Source: Polychytrium aggregatum (taxonomy: Eukaryota > Chytridiomycota > Chytridiomycetes > Polychytriales). From it: a stretch of 64,000 nucleotides of DNA. The DNA lies in the NCBI RefSeq assembly GCF_025602895.1, contig NW_026516281.1, forward strand, positions 155,107 to 219,106, given 5' to 3'. Position 1 is the first letter of the stretch; the number at the start of each line of letters is the position of its first letter. Under the pieces are notes generated by a model. The model worked only from the letters and a program-made list of their open reading frames with translations, had not been told where the DNA came from and made no database searches. The position numbers and the translations under genes are program-made. Shown in pieces: positions 34,201-45,731 of the stretch.

Positions 34201-37200
34201 TCGTCACTGGGCTCGCATACTCGTGGGTTCACCAAGTCGTAGTTGCGGGTTCGCGGAGCGGTGCCGTGGCGATGTTTGACACGAGAGCCGTGGCCGCCCT
34301 TCAAATCATCTCGTGGGATACTGGCTATGCCGAGGTGGCCAAGTCAGACACAAAACGGCATATCCCGGCCTCGATTGTCCTCCGTCGAGTGCACAAGCGA
34401 ATGACAATCTCGGGAATACACTTTGACGACCGAGAGCACGGAGGTGGCCTCCGCACCCGGAAGAGCGAGATTCTTGTCTCGACCGCTGGCCGAGATGGCA
34501 TGTATTGTGTCTTTAGTCTGCGTCGACAGAGCACCGACAGCGACGACGACGTGATGGAGGTCGAGGAGGACAACGATGGCGCAAATGAAGTCGCTTCAGA
34601 CATGGACTCGTCCGCCGAAGAAGCCGACGGTGTCGAGAACGAAGCGCCGGATGGAGCCGCCAGTGGCTGGGTTATGGAGCGCTTGATACGACGCAAGATC
34701 ACTAAGGGCTGGGTTGAAAAGGCAGGTCAACGTCTAGCTACGTTCGTGCAGCCGGATCGCTTGGTCAAAGTCCCGACCCGGTCTAACAGCTCTGCCGGGA
34801 CCGGCAACAGATCTACTCCTACGACGGACAGATTCTACTGGGTGGATTTTTTGACGGACACTACTTTGTTTATAACGAAACCAAGAAATGCCAGGTATGG
34901 TGCTCTGGTAGAGCAATGTCAATGGCAGAGTGCAGCGTACCTGGGCAGCATATCTGTGCAGCGTACCTGGGCAGCTCACTGACCACTTGAATCAATCGCA
35001 TGGGAGCAGCTTCTAGCAGTTGACTGTGGCGGCGGAAATCGGCGATGGGATTTTGCTGCAGTCGATGCCACCCTTGCGAGCATGTCCTTCTCGTTCTACC
35101 GCAAGGACAGGGTAAGTTGAAGACGCCGCTCTAAGAGAGCCCATCCCGCCTCACGCGAGCACCCCAGGGCGTTGTGATTTACGTTTGGCTTGACGTGCTC
35201 CCTTGCAGGTTGTGTCGCTGATCCGCAAGGACAATCGCATCCCAAGGTTTTCGCACCCAGAACTGCAAAAGAACTATCACGGAATGGAGTCTCGCGTGGT
35301 CAAGTTTATCAGTAAGCAGTAGCTGGGTTGGGAGCGCCATGGCCACTGCAGGCGCTTTCCGGTTAATATCCATATCCCTGGGAGTCGGAATATGGAGGCT
35401 TGTACACAAGAGTGCCCGCCAAAGGCTCTGCCACACTATCACGGTGGGCGACACATTGACTCGGGAACTGTCCTCCTTGATCAGGCTCGGACACGCAAGG
35501 GCGAAGCATTGTCATGACCTCTGGCGAAGAAGGCGAGCTCAGATTCTACAAATGTCAGTGCGGACAGACTCGCAATCAAATCAACCGCATGTGTCGAGCT
35601 GTGCTCAACCCAGCTTGTTCCTTGCTCCGCAACATCCACCAGGATTGCCTCGCCAACTGACCGTGCGTTTTGTCCAATGGCCCGCGCAGATAATCCCCTG
35701 GTTCATTCGCAGGACCTGGAGCGGCTGCTGACGGTTCGCAAGCATCTCTCTGTAGTTCGAGGAGCCGCGCTGTCAACTGGAACCAGTAAGTCGGTCGATG
35801 CAGAGTCCAGCCGCGGAGCAATAGTTGCGACCCAGTGGCACCTAACGAGCCATTGTCCAAAGACGGCCAGCTTGTGCTGTTTACAGCCGGTGCGCGTGAG
35901 GAACTGAGATGTTGGAAACTCTCGATCGGACCGGAGCTGGAAAGCGTGAGCTGTGTTGAATGGGCATCCGCTCCGCGCACAAGGCAAGTGCAGTATTTGT
36001 ATCGACGGGGATTTCCACCATCGTGGACGCTGACAACTTCGTGCCGTTGAATACGCGCGAGTGTTAGGCTGGGCTGGTTTTTGATCTGACACAGAGGAAT
36101 CTTATGAATGGCGCTGACCTCTGCCACGATGATAATCCCGTCCCTCTCCGAACCCACTTTCTCTGCAGTCACATATTCGAAACGCGCATCATGGATGTCT
36201 CCGTCGTCCACATCCCGCACACAAGCTTGCACCTGGTCGCCGGGGCATACTCAGATGCCTACGTGCGGGTACGTCTTGATCGCCAGATGGAGTTGTCGTG
36301 GCTGTCCGGAGTCGCCCATGCAGATGAACCTCACCGGCACCACCAGCAGACAGCCGCCTGATATCTGCTCCATGTTTTTTTTCTTTCACAGGTTTGGTGC
36401 TTTGATGAACAAACATCCGCATTCTCTATGGTCGCCGAGTCCATGTTCCATGGCCGTTGTGTTCTCAAAGTCAATCTCCAGCTCGTTTGCAACTTGGGAA
36501 GATTGGGTATGTCGGTCTCCCCTGCACGAATATCCCATGGCCCGACTTTGTGGTGAACAATGCCTGATCTCTGTCTCCACAGATGCGTTCATGTTCTCTG
36601 GAGGAACGGACGGCGTGCTGGCCTGCTGGCACCTCACGAACTTGGTCGAAGGGTAAGGATTACGCGGATCATGTCTACAAACATGCAACCTGAGGCCAAG
36701 CTCCGGGTATTGACAGTCGTTACGTCGGACTTCTGCTCGAATGCTACTGCTCAGGCTTCGGAACCCTGATCGAGATCCAGTCTCAATCGATCTCGGCCGG
36801 CCATCCTTGTCAGTCAGCGTGCAGCAGTCTGGGATCAACGCGATGCACACCTTGATCGCAGCAGGTAGGTTGTTGGTGGGCATTCCTTCCATGCAGAGCA
36901 GCGAATCCACCAAGTGGCACGCATCGACGCAGCTTGCCAGCGAGTCTGAGGCCAGACTGACACTACGTGTTAGTCGACTCTAATTGGAGTGTGGCCAGAA
37001 ACGGTGCGTCTTGAGCATGGCATCGATACCAACCCGATCGCTTCTGGTTTTAGATTCCATCTACGTTGCCACAGGCGGAGAGGACAACTCCCTCACGCTG
37101 TGCCACCTGTCACTTGTCCGAGAAGGCTTTGATTTGGTCAGCCTCGGCTATGCGAGTAGCGCGCATGGCTCGCAAGTCACCGGTAGGCACGCACTCCTGT

Positions 37201-37772
37201 TGCTCAGGTGGCTTTGGAGCTGTGGCAATGTGAAAGTGGTCAAGCGTAATGGCGGCCACGCGATAACCATTTGGCATCGACTCGCTCTTTCGATTCTGCA
37301 GGTGTCCATCTTCAGAGTCCGACGGTTCTGCTTTCCTGCTCGACCGACCAGCGACTCAACGTCTGGTCAGGGCACAATGCGTCAGACGGGCTTGGCGATC
37401 CAATAACGCTTCCCGAGACAAACCGGCAGCTCTGGCAACCCACAAGAGCGGCAAATGTGCTCACCCTCGACTTGGTCCAGTCGACTTATCTTGATATCGC
37501 CGATGTCACGGATATGGACGTGCTTACACGGGGGTACGTATAGTCATGCTCAGTGGACCGGCGCAGAGCCGATATTGTCGTGGGCTGCGACTCGATGTTG
37601 CTGCACGCATCCGATCGCATGGAGCAGACAATCGCAAGTGTGGACCGCAGCTACCGATCGATATACCATTCTAATCCAGTTCCCTCCCCCCATTCGGCGT
37701 GTAACTAGCCCGGATGATGTGCAAGTGGCGGCCGTCGGGTTTGGACTGCAATTCCTCGCCCTTCCCCAGTAG
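31215..37772 (+). CDS. WDR6/Rtt10-like WD40 protein, tRNA 2'-O-methylation cofactor
   Basis: The first exon is MLPFEKKALFTQVTSLCFLT with VLAGVGPVLKIFDI and RIHGIVL, typical of WDR6. Later exons: TVAIAFAHTFVEIWNFRTRS; WGQVLLAYGTVFNQVLLWNI; GHEGVIFVVRFNKDGTLVAS; DDRTIRVWQTDFGTK; RVWDLKTQECLCCWEGHEGK; TGGGDCGIRLWDLEGLDM; GLLYRDPGFEKYSVVYPSKC; SWVHQVVVAGSRSGAVAMFD; an acidic insert (about 34540-34660, DDDVMEVEEDNDGANEV); VVSLIRKDNRIPRFSHPELQ; QLVLFTAGAREELRCWKLS; SGGTDGVLACWHLTNL; YVATGGEDNSLTLCHLSL; TYLDIADVTDMDVLTRG; VAAVGFGLQFLALPQ stop. WDR6 and yeast Rtt10/Trm734 partner the FTSJ1/Trm7 methyltransferase acting on the tRNA anticodon loop. More than 20 exons, large for the window. Confidence 0.85.
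34922..34978. repeat. Short duplicated motif GCAGCGTACCTGGGCAGC
   Basis: Two copies separated by a few bases, within an intron-like stretch of the WDR6-like gene. Confidence 0.7.
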
Positions 37773-38013
37773 CCTGCTTGCTGCATCGAAGCTAATGATC
37801 TGATCTCAAGTTCGCAGCCTGCCGCAGCAACCGAGGCAGCAGACGTATTTGGCTTGCGGTGATATTTGTACGACCAGTTCAGGGCGGCTCGTATATTCAA
37901 TATCACGAAACAGACCATTCTCTCTGAAGCCCCCTGGGCCGTGCTCTTGCCATGTAGTGGCTCTGGAGAGCCTTTGGCAGTTGCGGTTGTTACATCGGCT
38001 CGAAACTCTGATG
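37773..38013. other. Intergenic, convergent
   Basis: About 240 bp between the stops of the WDR6-like and metalloprotease genes. Nothing was recognised in it. Confidence 0.5.
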
Positions 38014-41000
38014 TCAGGTCTGCGTAAGCATGGTGATAAACCACAGATTCGCAGCGGCCGATCGTCCCAGCATCGATGCCAAAAACATACAATAGACAAC
38101 AGCATGGAGAGCAACGCCAGCAGTCGAGAGGACCACCAGCGTCATTCCAAGGGTCGTAAAGACCACCGCGGAGGCATCAGCGATGAGCCAAACGCGACGA
38201 ACCGTCGAAAGTCTCGGGGGCAGCTCGAGGTCGTTCCAGAGCCGCTTCTGCCCAAGGAAGAGCATGCCAAGGTCGATCACCACGGCAGCGTAGATCGGGA
38301 TGAACAGGGCCCATGCGAGCGGCGGGCGCCACGGAGGATAGTAGATGGCCACAAGCCCAAATGCTGTCATGGCCAGAAACAAGGCGTCTCCAAGGAACAT
38401 AATGCCAATCCAGATCCACATCCCGCGACGAGCTGGGTTGCGCTGCCTCGGCTTGGTCCAGAACGCGTATCGACCACTGTTGCTCACGGGCTCGCTGATA
38501 ACTGGCGTCACCAGTGCCTCGCGGCTGATATCTCGTCCGCCGAGGTCATCCGGAACCGGGAGCAGCTCCACCGGCTCGCTTTTTGGCTTGCGCGACCTTG
38601 CCGATAAACACCGCTTCAACCCGTAGACGGTCGAGTACACCAAGAGGCTAAGCAGAACCGCAAACTCGATGAGTCCGAATAGAACCAGGGTCCAGAGCCA
38701 GATCCGATGCCAGCCCATGTAGGTCAGATTGGTTGAGTACAACGTGATTGGGGCAGGAATCTGGTGCGAGACCCAGACATAGATCCGATTGCATGACGCA
38801 GGGGCAAAGGCGATGTCGATCCTGCCGTCCTTGGTGTCGTTATTGTAGATCGCCGAGTGCCACTGGATGTTGCTATTGTCGTATCCCGCACACGGAGAGG
38901 TCGTGTTGTCGTGCGAACAGTCCGCATAGAGGGAGTCGTTGGCGAACGAAAATATCGGGCACCCGTAGGATACAGCGTACCGGAGCGGAACGGCGGCAAA
39001 GCCGCTGGTCAGTGGACCAAGAAATGGGGAGTTGAACAGCTGCATCCAAAGAATCGTTGCTCTCCAGTCTGAGGGGCGCGGACTGATGTACATCTGTGAA
39101 GGTGGGGTCGAGACGTTGCGCGAAGTCGTGCGGGCATCGGGCAGGGTGTAGGTCGAGTCGTTGGCCTCGGTATATGCCATCACACGGGTGCAGTTGAGTT
39201 CCCGTGTTTCAAAGATGGAGAGCGAGAGGGCTTTCAGCGGGGACAGGATTGCGTCCTGCTCGATGAGTGACTGGATCTTGGTGAACTGCGCCGTAAACGT
39301 TTCTGTGATGGTTGCAAGCGCCAGGGCGTGCAGGACAAGTCGATCAAAGCGCATTTGGTTGTCGGTAGCGTTGCCGGAGATGAGCTGGGGAATATTTGAG
39401 CGAATCTCCCAGAGCGCTCCGGAGAACACGCCGCTGTCTGAGGAGCGAGATAATGGTTATTGCGAAGCTGGAGCCTTGGTGCAGCACACTTTCAGACAAG
39501 GTGGCTCACCCGCATGGATCTCGCCGACCATATCGGCGCATGTCATGTCGTTGATGACGGAGCGATAGGGACGGCCGTTGTACTGGGTACGAAAATCCGG
39601 TCGGTTGCAGTGAATGGCCGCAAAGTAGTCGGCCCAACCTTCGTTGAGAGCACCTGGGTCACTCATCAGCCCTTTGCTGCCGTAGATGTAGCTTGGCAGA
39701 TCCGGGACAAACTTGGCAACGAAGGCGTGCGTCAGCTCATGGAAGACGGTGCAGTCCGCGAGCGCCCAGGAGTACATCGAGTTGAGGCCAAACGCAAAGT
39801 AGTCGAACGGCGACTCCATAATCGAGACGCAGCTTCCGTTTGAACAGTCGCGGAAGTCAGTATCGTTGATGGGGGACTGGAACTGTGAATTGGAAAAGAA
39901 GGCGTCTTCGTACGATGTCGAGTTGTAGAACACGATCGGAGCGCTGTCATTTTTGCCAAGTCCTTTCGACAGCTGGGTCAAGAAGTCATCGTATGTGTCG
40001 TCCGGGCCAGGCGCGGTCTGCATCGACTGGTAATTAACCACGAATCGCATCGGTTTGTCCCAGTGAGTGGCCGTGCGATTGGTGACAGGATCCATCTGGG
40101 TGCAATTTGCGCCCGTTCCGACGAGACAGAGGTTGGGGCTCTGGAGCAGGTTGCGCATGAAGGCGACATGCTCGGTGAAGTAGTAGTACGCCTGCAGCTC
40201 CACAAAGTTGAGGTAGCGGCTGACATCGGTCTGGGTAAAGTCGACATCTGTGCCCCAGATCTTGTTGTCGGGCTGCTTCAGATTGGGGGCAAACACAGGA
40301 GCCTCGGTCCAGAGCATGTGGATATTGCCATCGACATAGCCATCCGCTTCCCAATCCTGCACCAGATGGGAATGGTCGACCAGCATTAATGGCGAGCCAC
40401 CAGCAGGAGCGACCACAATCCGCAAGCCTTACTCTGTAATAGTCGAGGTATCTGCCATCTGTAGTGAAGTAGTACGGCCGCGTTGCATAGTTGCTCGTGG
40501 CGTTGGAGCAGTACGAGTAATCTTCGGTGCAGTTTCCGTTGGCTGTGCCTGCGGTTTGGTTGAAACAGCCATATCGGAAGCAGGTATTGAAGCTTCGGAA
40601 GTCAGCCCCAACGATACCCAATCCACCGTTATACTGCGTAGGCGACTGAACATCACGAAGGGCCAGCTGCGTCGCCGGCGTGCCTAGTTGAATCATGTTG
40701 GGCTCTGGATATACCAGGCCCTGGTCGTGGGTCGCTGTCGAGAGAGTCGCAAGGATGTTGCCTGTCCGGGCATCAACCCATCGGATCTTGCGAGAAGGAG
40801 ACGGCTCCGCCAAGTCAATGATCTTCCAGCATGGCACAAGATCGCCCGACACGCTGTCGGCGAAATACAGCTTTTCGGCCGAATAGCCGCTGATCCCCGT
40901 GGAGCGATGGAAGGTGTGGGCGCGAGCAAAGGCGAGAGCTTCATCAGCCGAGAGGTCAAAGTCGTCGCCGCTGGCCCTGGCAGCAAGTGTTGACCCCAAG

Positions 41001-41634
41001 GGCCTATTGTGCTCGCGATGGAGATGATGGCCAATTTCAACGCTTGACCATTGCCCGGAAGGGCGGTGGAACGAGAAGATGCGTTCGGCGCCATGAACAC
41101 GGATGCCGTTGATTTGGGGACGAATGCGGATGACGGTGTGCTCGTGAACATCGGATGTTACCCAGTCATAACTGGAGCCGTGCGTCATGAAGGAGGGGTC
41201 GAGGTTCTGAAACACAGGGGACTGCAGGACATGTGTATCAAACTTGTCGATGGAGAAACCGTCAGCATTCCTGAGGATTCATTGTGGATGGACAGGGAGA
41301 TGGGCTGGAGATGAGTTGGAGCGAAAGCAGGCAGGCTGTCGAGGAGCAACCAAGGGGAGAGGTGGCTGACTCATGTCAGAGAAGGAAGTTGCGGAGTGGA
41401 GAGGATAGCGAAATGGGAGAGGTGTCAATCACTCGGGGGACAAACCATTGCCAGGTCGGAAGTCCGAGAAGCTCATCTGGTTGGAGCTGTCCTGAAGTGG
41501 GGAGGGAGGGTGAGTCGAGCCGGACTGCGAGGTGGACATCAGCCGCGCCAGCCCTTACTTTTATGGAGGCCAGTCGAGTGGACGAGGGTGGCCAGGGCAG
41601 CCAGGACGAGACCAGCAGGCCAGAGTGGGACCAT
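38014..41634 (-). CDS. FTP-domain/M36-like zinc metalloprotease with C-terminal multi-pass membrane domain
   Basis: A hydrophobic start, MVPLWPAGLVLAALATLVHS (41634), looks like a signal peptide, but I could not resolve its splice to the next exon. From about 41250 comes an FTP/PepSY-type propeptide (HEHTVIRIRPQINGIRVHGA; LSADEALAFARAHTFH). The catalytic domain has the zinc motif FHELTHAFVAKF (HExxH) near 39740 and GALNEGWADYFAA (third ligand Glu) near 39640, then GEIHA joined to DSGVFSGALWEIRS. The last exon (39437-38014) is open for ~470 residues, with a glycosylated luminal part and four to five membrane helices, e.g. IWLWTLVLFGLIEFAVLLSL, WIWIGIMFLGDALFLAMTAF and LAWALFIPIYAAVVIDLGML. A 76-bp intron (40432-40357) after YLDYYR explains an apparent frameshift. 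M36 fungalysins are normally secreted and soluble, so the membrane domain is unusual. The substrate is unknown. Confidence 0.8.
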
Positions 41635-42170
41635 GCCTGTGAGACTGGACCAAGGTGAAGGGGGAGACACGGATGAGGACAACGAGCTGGAGAGTGAGGC
41701 AGAAGGACGAGCCCGAGAAGGAAAGCTTCTGGAAGGGAGGCTGAGCACGCGAGCAACCCAATGATTGGTCGGAAGAGGCACAGCTGTGGCGGGCGAAAGC
41801 GAAATGGGATTCAAGGGATTGTGTTGTATTGGAAGAGTGCCAGGTCTCGGATCAAAATGGGTGCAAAACATGCCGAGCCAGCCAGGGCCAGTCAGGACCA
41901 GCCAGGGTCAGCCGCGCGGATGGCCAAGCAAACGACATGCTCAAGAAAACTGAATGGTCAGAGAAGATTGGTGATCAGGAAGGAATGGCGGGTACCAAGC
42001 AGATCCGATGCTATGTCTGCATCAGATTGTGCCAGATCCAGGTTGGGTTCGCGCCAGATTCATACAATGTCGGTGTCAGGTCCAGGCCAGGTCAGGATGA
42101 AAGATGGATGGGCGTGAGCAAGTGCGCATGGAAGCAGACAGCGAGGCAGACAGCGAGGCGGATTGCACGA

Positions 42171-44048
42171 TCAGGGCGTGGCCTGGCATGGGTTGTTGGT
42201 GTTGGAGACCACAGTCAGTGGTGTTGGGCAATAGGTTCCGGCAGCACAGCTCTGGCTCTGGGTCATGAATGACCATCCAGCGTTGTTTTGAGCACACTGG
42301 TAGAAAGTGTGCGAGAGCCCGTCGGCCCCGGCAGGTCCGCACAGGAACTGGTTGGTGTTGCAGACGCTGGATCCATATCCAGACACGACGATGCCCCCAG
42401 AAGGAACGCATGACTGGTATCCGGCTGGCACGGTGGTGCCGCACCAAGCCGAGCTCGAGCACGATACGGGAGTGTTCCACTGTCCATAGGCACCGCACGA
42501 CTGGACGATTTTGTTGGTCAAGCAGAGATACTCGTTGGGCGAGCATGTCGAGGTCGTGACCGGGGTGGTGCTGCCCTGCTGCGAAGCGCACGGAGGAGTC
42601 CACGAGTATCCCGGAGTGCAAGAGGTCGAGGCCAAGCAGGTGAACGGACCCGTCACGATCGGAGTGGAGACCGAGGTGGTGGCTGAGCAGTAAAAGTACT
42701 CGCTGCCGCCGACGCAGTAGTACGATCCAAGCGAGGAGCACAGGGTTCCAGGAGCAGGGTTGGGGGTGATGCCGCCTTGGCCGGTGCTGATGCAAGGATA
42801 GGTGGATGTCACGCCAGCAGCCACATTGCAGTATGTCGAGCTCGGACAGGTGATGGCACCGACCCAGGCATTGTTCATGCACTGGAGATACTGCTGCGAG
42901 TTGGAGCACGTGTAGTAGCCGTTTGTGCAGGCTTGCTGGGACGATGCGATGGTGAAGGCTGCGAGGACGAGGACGGGACCGTGTGATGTTGTGAGGCGAA
43001 GTGGCGATTCGACAGGATTAGCAAACCCGGTGTTCCTTTGTGCATCGTCGATACACGCAAGTCATGGACTGGCGACCCCCAGAGTGGATTCCAGAGTGCA
43101 GTCCAGGGTGCAGTCCAGAGTGCAGTCGAGCCACAGCGGATCCTGGAAACCAAACTGCTGCTCTGCATCATCGGCGACCGGCCGGTGCTTCGTCCTGCAA
43201 AAACTTACATTCAGCCGACGCCACGTAGCAGGTCTGGCCGTCCGAGGTCTGAAGGGCGACATGGAAGTAGAGCGGGCCGCCGGTGGTGGGCGGCTGAGGA
43301 ATATTGACGGCGACAGTTCCCTCGCTGGGGGAGGTGATCCCCGAGTTGATGAACGAGCTGGGCTCGAACGGATGATGCGAGACACGAATGGGGGAGGTCT
43401 CGGTCGGGTCGCTCGACCAGATGTAAATGTCCAGGATCTTTGAGACGAGAGGGGTGACGGACGTGCTCCAGGAGTACTCGTAGTTGACGGCCTGGATGGA
43501 GCCGGATGCGTAAACGATCGAGGAGGTGGCTGGGCCGACAGCGCGGCGGCAACAGGAGGTGTGAGGTGTGAAGTGCAGGGGTGAGGTGCAGGGGTGAGGT
43601 GCAGGGGTGAGGTGCAGGGGTGAGGTGCAGGGGTGAGGTGCAGGGGTGAGGTGCAGGGGTGAGGTGCAGGGATGGGCAGAGTCGATGCATCGGTGAGCAG
43701 AGTGGTGGCCATACATGTGCGAACATACCAGCCCGCGACTGCACCAATGCATGGCTGCACCAATGTGCGATTGCATCGATGCATCTGTTCGCCCTCCGGG
43801 CCAAGTCGAGCAGACACTGCACCACAACCAAGCTGCAATTGTCTCAATCGTCGGCCGCGCCTGTTCTCACACACCCCAAGGACATCCACCACCGCACTCA
43901 ACTTACAGGTGCTCGCATCGCCCGAGAGATATAGAACAAAGGCAGTGGAGACCGTGGGCGAGCAAGGCGCATAGGTTTCGGCGCGAGCCGGTGCAAGCAG
44001 CGCCATGGCGAGCAGGACGGAGCAGACCGAGGAGGCGGAGCCGATCAT
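42171..44048 (-). CDS. Secreted KNH-like plus four-module Cys-rich protein, copy 2
   Basis: Mirror copy of the gene at 27329-29206, with the start at 44048 and stop at 42171. The conceptual exons show no amino-acid change against copy 1: same signal peptide, same KNH-like domain and the same 24 cysteines in four modules. Introns and splice sites are also retained, so both copies look functional. Identity in the coding part with differences limited mainly to upstream tandem repeats implies recent duplication or ongoing gene conversion. Both copies are transcribed toward the interior of the inverted repeat. Confidence 0.8.
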
Positions 44049-45231
44049 GATTCCGCGAGACTGGATGAGGGCGGAATGTGAGATATGGGATGCGGGATGC
44101 GGGATGTGAGATGTGAGATGTGAGATCGTGGGATCGGACAGGGCCAGTCGGGTAGTGTCAGGTGGGTAGCGTCCAGCAGGTAGCGTTGGGTGGGTCAAAT
44201 GGGATGTCGAGCAGATTGCGGGATGTCGAGCAGATTGCGGGATGTCGAGCAGGTTGCAGGATGTCGAGCAGGTTGCAGGATGCCGAGCAGATTGTGGGAT
44301 GTCGAGCAGGTTGCAGGATGCCGAGCAGATTGTGGGATGTCGAGCAGGTTGCAGGATGCCGAGTCCGAGGTCGCTGCAAGGGTTTTATAGCTGCAGCCGA
44401 GTGCCAGTCCGCATCAACCGCATCAATCGCATCAATCGCATCAATCGCATCAATCGCAGCAGTCACAGCAGTTGTCTCGGGACGATCGCCGACATGCTCC
44501 GCATCGATGGTCCAGAGTCGGCGGGAGCCAGCCACCAACAACAACATCAACAACAACAAAGACGCATGACGCCGAGAGTTGGCATTGAGCGGCCACCATC
44601 GAGCGGCCACCAGCGAGCCAACTCACGAGGGACAATGAGGTGGCTCGAGGCATCAGGTGGTGGTGGACAGCTTGGTCCCTGGCCAGGGTGCTGCGGTGGA
44701 GCCTCGATGGCTGTGATCTGTGATCTGTGGTGTGTGATCTGTGATCTGCGATCTGTGGTGTGTGGTATTATCAACAGTGGCTGCATCCTTGGCAATGCTC
44801 TGTTGTCGACTTGCGACTGTCGATTTCCGGGCACTGTCGGCATCGCCTGCCTGCTTGAGACGGAGTGCCAAACGGGCGACAGAAGCACAGCGGCGGGCTG
44901 GCTTTGTGGATCCGGTCCCTGAGACCAACGACCCTGGTGTTGGTTGTTGGGCCAGACCCCCAACAACCCGCCATCGAGTCGCCGTGGGGGTGCATGGCGG
45001 GAGGTGCTGTGGTGTGTGTTGTGGTGTGGTGTGTTTTGCTGTGTTGTGCTGTGGTGTGTGAATTGCTTTGCATGATGGTGCTTCATGACTGAGATGCTCT
45101 CGGTGTTGATCCATGCAGTGAGGGAACATCATTTGGCTCCATGCGGCGAGGGAACATCATTTGGTTTCATCAACCGGATCCTGAGCATCCGGCCTGTTTC
45201 GAGAGTGCATCGTCGTTTCAGTCGCACTCGC
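44049..45231. other. Upstream region of copy 2, expanded tandem repeats
   Basis: Counterpart of 26224-27328 with longer minisatellite blocks, most clearly the alternating GGATGTCGAGCAGGTTGCA / GGATGCCGAGCAGATTGTG units at about 44200-44360. No gene was found. Confidence 0.6.
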
Positions 45232-45731
45232 TCGCCAGCTGCCTCCACGTTGTGGTCATGGTTCAGGAGTATCCATCGGAAGTGCTTGCCACTTCCTTTG
45301 TCAATTCTCTCGACATCCCAACAGCCAAAGGCATTCTGTCACCGCGGATCATACTACCGGACACCACGAGTCCTCCCAGCGAGTTGCCATCGCATCGATG
45401 AACGTGGTGTATAGACATTGTGGTGTATTCATGATCCAGATGCTCTGGACGTCGACAGGGGACCCTCCCTTTTGAGCGCTTTCGAATGTTTAAAAAAAAT
45501 ACAAATGTAGGCACGTGAAGATATCCAAGGAAGAGTTGCTCAATTCAAGATTGATCTGTATCGCTGTTTGTGGCAACGATGCAAGTTGATCTTTGTGTTT
45601 TGGACCAACCGACGCATATGCTTTGCCCATGGTTCGGTGATTGCTTGGTTCATCGAAAGGGAGAGCGGGTGGGCCAGCTGGATTCGGCTCTGTCGAAAAT
45701 GGACGCCTTTCGTATTTGTAGGCACAGCCCT
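45232..45731. other. Intergenic outside right repeat arm
   Basis: About 500 bp between the right arm and the 3' end of the coiled-coil gene. It contains an A-run at about 45491-45498. An open frame on the minus strand (45490-45864) overlaps the last exon of the coiled-coil gene in another frame and is not supported. Confidence 0.45.

Larger units (their letters stand above)
41811..45231 (-). repeat. Right arm of the ~3.4 kb inverted repeat
   Basis: Reverse complement of 26224-29566. It is about 80 bp longer because tandem blocks are expanded: extra CTGCTCGACATCC-type units at about 44200-44360, extra GATTGATGC units at about 44410-44460 and one more ATCTGTG block at about 44715-44760. The inner edge is 177 bp from the start of the metalloprotease gene. 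Confidence 0.95.

Noticed and set aside
40357-40433. Apparent frameshift in the metalloprotease after YLDYYR
   Set aside because: A 76-bp intron (GTAAGG...GTGCAG) between 40432 and 40357 restores the frame as YLDYYR then DWEADGY, so no mutation is needed.
42777-43307. Several plus-strand open frames in the right arm
   Set aside because: They are mirror images of frames antisense to the secreted Cys-rich gene in the left arm and are not independent genes.
26224-45231. Inverted repeat as a giant transposon with terminal repeats
   Set aside because: No transposase or integrase, no target-site duplication at the outer edges (flanks differ), and the cargo is ordinary housekeeping genes.
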